A stretch of DNA of 64,000 nucleotides from the NCBI GenBank assembly GCA_001643675.2, contig LSRY02000011.1, positions 186,001-250,000 on the forward strand, read 5' to 3'. The stretch comes from Monocercomonoides exilis. Lineage: Eukaryota > Preaxostyla > Oxymonadida > Polymastigidae. Below the pieces are notes generated by a model. That model was not told where the DNA came from and did not search any database. It saw nothing but the letters and a program-made list of their open reading frames with translations. Below, in pieces: positions 62,637 to 64,000 of the stretch. The number at the start of each line of letters is the position of its first letter. Within the stretch, counting starts at the first letter, position 1. The position numbers and the translations under genes are program-made.

Positions 62637-63833
62637 AGAGAGAGAGAGAAGAGAGAAGAGAGAGAGAGATTTATGAATGAATGAATGAATGACTAGAAAT
62701 CATTTTGAACAAAATTATTTCACATTTTTATCTTATGTCTCATCGATGTTTGAATTTGTGCTTACTTCTCAATGATGACATTTGCACATTTTTGTTTTGA
62801 AATGCAGTGAAAAAACTGTCAACACGTTTGCTTTTGCCAAACATTGTGCCAATTCATGCAAAGATCTCTTCATCCATCATGGAATATGTGCAGAATGAAC
62901 ATTACTGGGAAGTTTGTTTCTTTGTTCTGATGAATAAAAATAATTGCATATTGTTCTCTTCTTCTGTTGCTTCTTTTTCTGCTTCTTGTTCTTCACTCAT
63001 TCTTTTATAATTCTTGTATTTTTATTTTATCTTTTCTTTCAATATCTTCATTATCTTCATTATCTTCATCATTTGTTCTTCTTTTTCTCTCACTTAGCTT
63101 GGCATCGTCGAGCAGAATCTTGCTCTTCCTTCGACTTCCTTCAACAACAACAGCAAAGCTGTGAGAGAGACTTATGTCTCGCCAAATTATTCCCCCTTTG
63201 CCAAAATGGTTGTTCTTGCGCTGTTTGCACTGAGATATCAGACTGAAAAGCAGAAGGACATGGAGAAAGTTCTGTGGTTTGAGTTTATCTTCTCATTGAA
63301 ACAGATGTGTTATTATTATGTCTTTTCTTATCTTTTCTAATCTGATCTATTCTGTTCTTTTTTCTTGTTACAAACTGAACAAAATATTTTGACATATTTC
63401 TTCTCTTATTCATTAAATTCCATAATCAAACATCTCTTCATCAAATAAACTTTTTTGTCATTTTTTTTTATCTGGCGACAATTTGAATGCTTTGCAGCTC
63501 TCTTCTGAATGACACTCCACTTTATGTTGACAGGAAATACCCTCCTCTGACAATTGTATGACATCTCATTCATTCTTTTATTGCTTCTATTTCATCTCTC
63601 TTTTTTTTCCTTATTTATCTTTTTCTCTTTTGTGTATTAATCACATTTTTATTCATTTTTTCAATGCTTCTGTCAATTTCAGAGCGACATCTTCCGTTTC
63701 ACCAGCTTTTACAGCAGTTCTTTTCGCTCATCTTCTCTTTTCCCTTCTGCCATTTCTCGAATTTTCAAAAAAGCTCGCTCAATCTCTTTGCTTGCCAACC
63801 CTTCCTCCTCCACTTCACCTTCATCTTCACCCC
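60881..63833 (+). CDS. VPS45: VPS45-type Sec1/Munc18 protein, C-terminus beyond the window
   Basis: SM proteins bind syntaxins and promote SNARE fusion; VPS45 acts at TGN/endosomes. Exons inferred: 60881-60942, 61004-61266, 61326-61684, 61778-62522, 62808-62911, 63098-63276, 63498-63555 and 63683-63833, after which a GTTTGC donor opens an intron that leaves the window. All phases agree, giving about 640 residues so far. The diagnostic block ILILDRREDPVTPLLFQWSY followed by AAMVHQQL fits VPS45 better than Sly1 or Vps33. A LAMADEH motif and SDIFRF also match. Ser-rich inserts flank that block on both sides (62005-62120 and 62284-62346). The start and first join are supported only by frame and length. 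Two introns carry complementary microsatellites. Confidence 0.88.
62553..62669 (+). repeat. (GA)n microsatellite in VPS45 intron 4
   Basis: About 117 bp of nearly pure GA dinucleotide, with a few GAAA and GAAG interruptions near its 3' end, lies inside the intron 62523-62807. Confidence 0.97.
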
Positions 63834-63942
63834 GTTTGCTCCATTTTTCTTTTTTTTATTGTTATTTCATTAATAATTCATTTTTTCTATTATTTGCTTT
63901 GTTTTTTTCAATACTTGCGGCAATTGTTCTTCTCAATGAAAT

Positions 63943-63944
<2 letters not shown>

Positions 63945-64000
<56 letters not shown>
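63945..64000 (+). repeat. (TC)n microsatellite in VPS45 intron 8, reaching the window edge
   Basis: At least 55 bp of pure TC dinucleotide lies inside the intron that opens at 63834. Its true length cannot be seen because the window ends within it. Confidence 0.95.

Overview
This window is nuclear DNA from a flagellated eukaryotic microbe. It is gene-dense and AT-rich outside exons. It carries fourteen protein genes, one tRNA gene, a TA-flanked inverted-repeat element and several hairpin repeats. Eukaryotic origin is certain: GT-AG introns, TFIIB, DNA polymerases epsilon and zeta, coronin, VPS45 and an RNase P subunit. A flagellum is implied by a DPCD homologue, a DNAJB13-like axonemal J protein and a possible ciliary microtubule inner protein. 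TAA, TAG and TGA are all used as stops, so the code looks standard. No rRNA or organelle gene is present to fix the lineage. The mix of giant, serine-rich, intron-poor genes with intron-rich small genes would fit an excavate/metamonad-like protist, but that is a weak inference.

Layout, left to right. Positions 17365 to 1 (minus) hold the first 5,788 codons of one uninterrupted giant reading frame that leaves the window; I do not recognise it. Coronin (minus) follows, then an 85-residue orphan (plus). POLE, the catalytic subunit of DNA polymerase epsilon, occupies 21190-30253 (minus, six exons). Divergent from it are an EI24-like membrane protein and TFIIB (both plus). Next is a 3-kb gene desert with three hairpin repeats (33527-36546). 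DPCD (minus, six exons) is divergent from REV3, the catalytic subunit of polymerase zeta (plus, 37675-50628, two exons, about 4,285 aa). Then come a small putative ciliary protein (minus), tRNA-Thr(UGU) (minus) and a 969-bp MITE-like element. A CDC25-type phosphatase (minus) is divergent from a 508-aa unknown (plus), followed by glycogen branching enzyme (plus), an RPP21/Rpr2 RNase P protein (minus), the DNAJB13-like gene (minus, nine exons) and VPS45 (plus, running off the right edge).

The genes are not one pathway. They cover DNA replication and lesion bypass (POLE, REV3), transcription start (TFIIB), tRNA processing (RPP21), glycogen synthesis (GBE), actin and membrane traffic (coronin, VPS45, EI24), the cell cycle (CDC25-like) and the cilium. 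Five head-to-head pairs share short spacers of 93-313 bp, suggesting bidirectional promoters. Intron donors strongly favour GTTTG, and one TFIIB intron starts with GC. Exon boundaries were inferred by hand from reading frame, splice signals and remembered family sequences; no alignment or transcript data were available.
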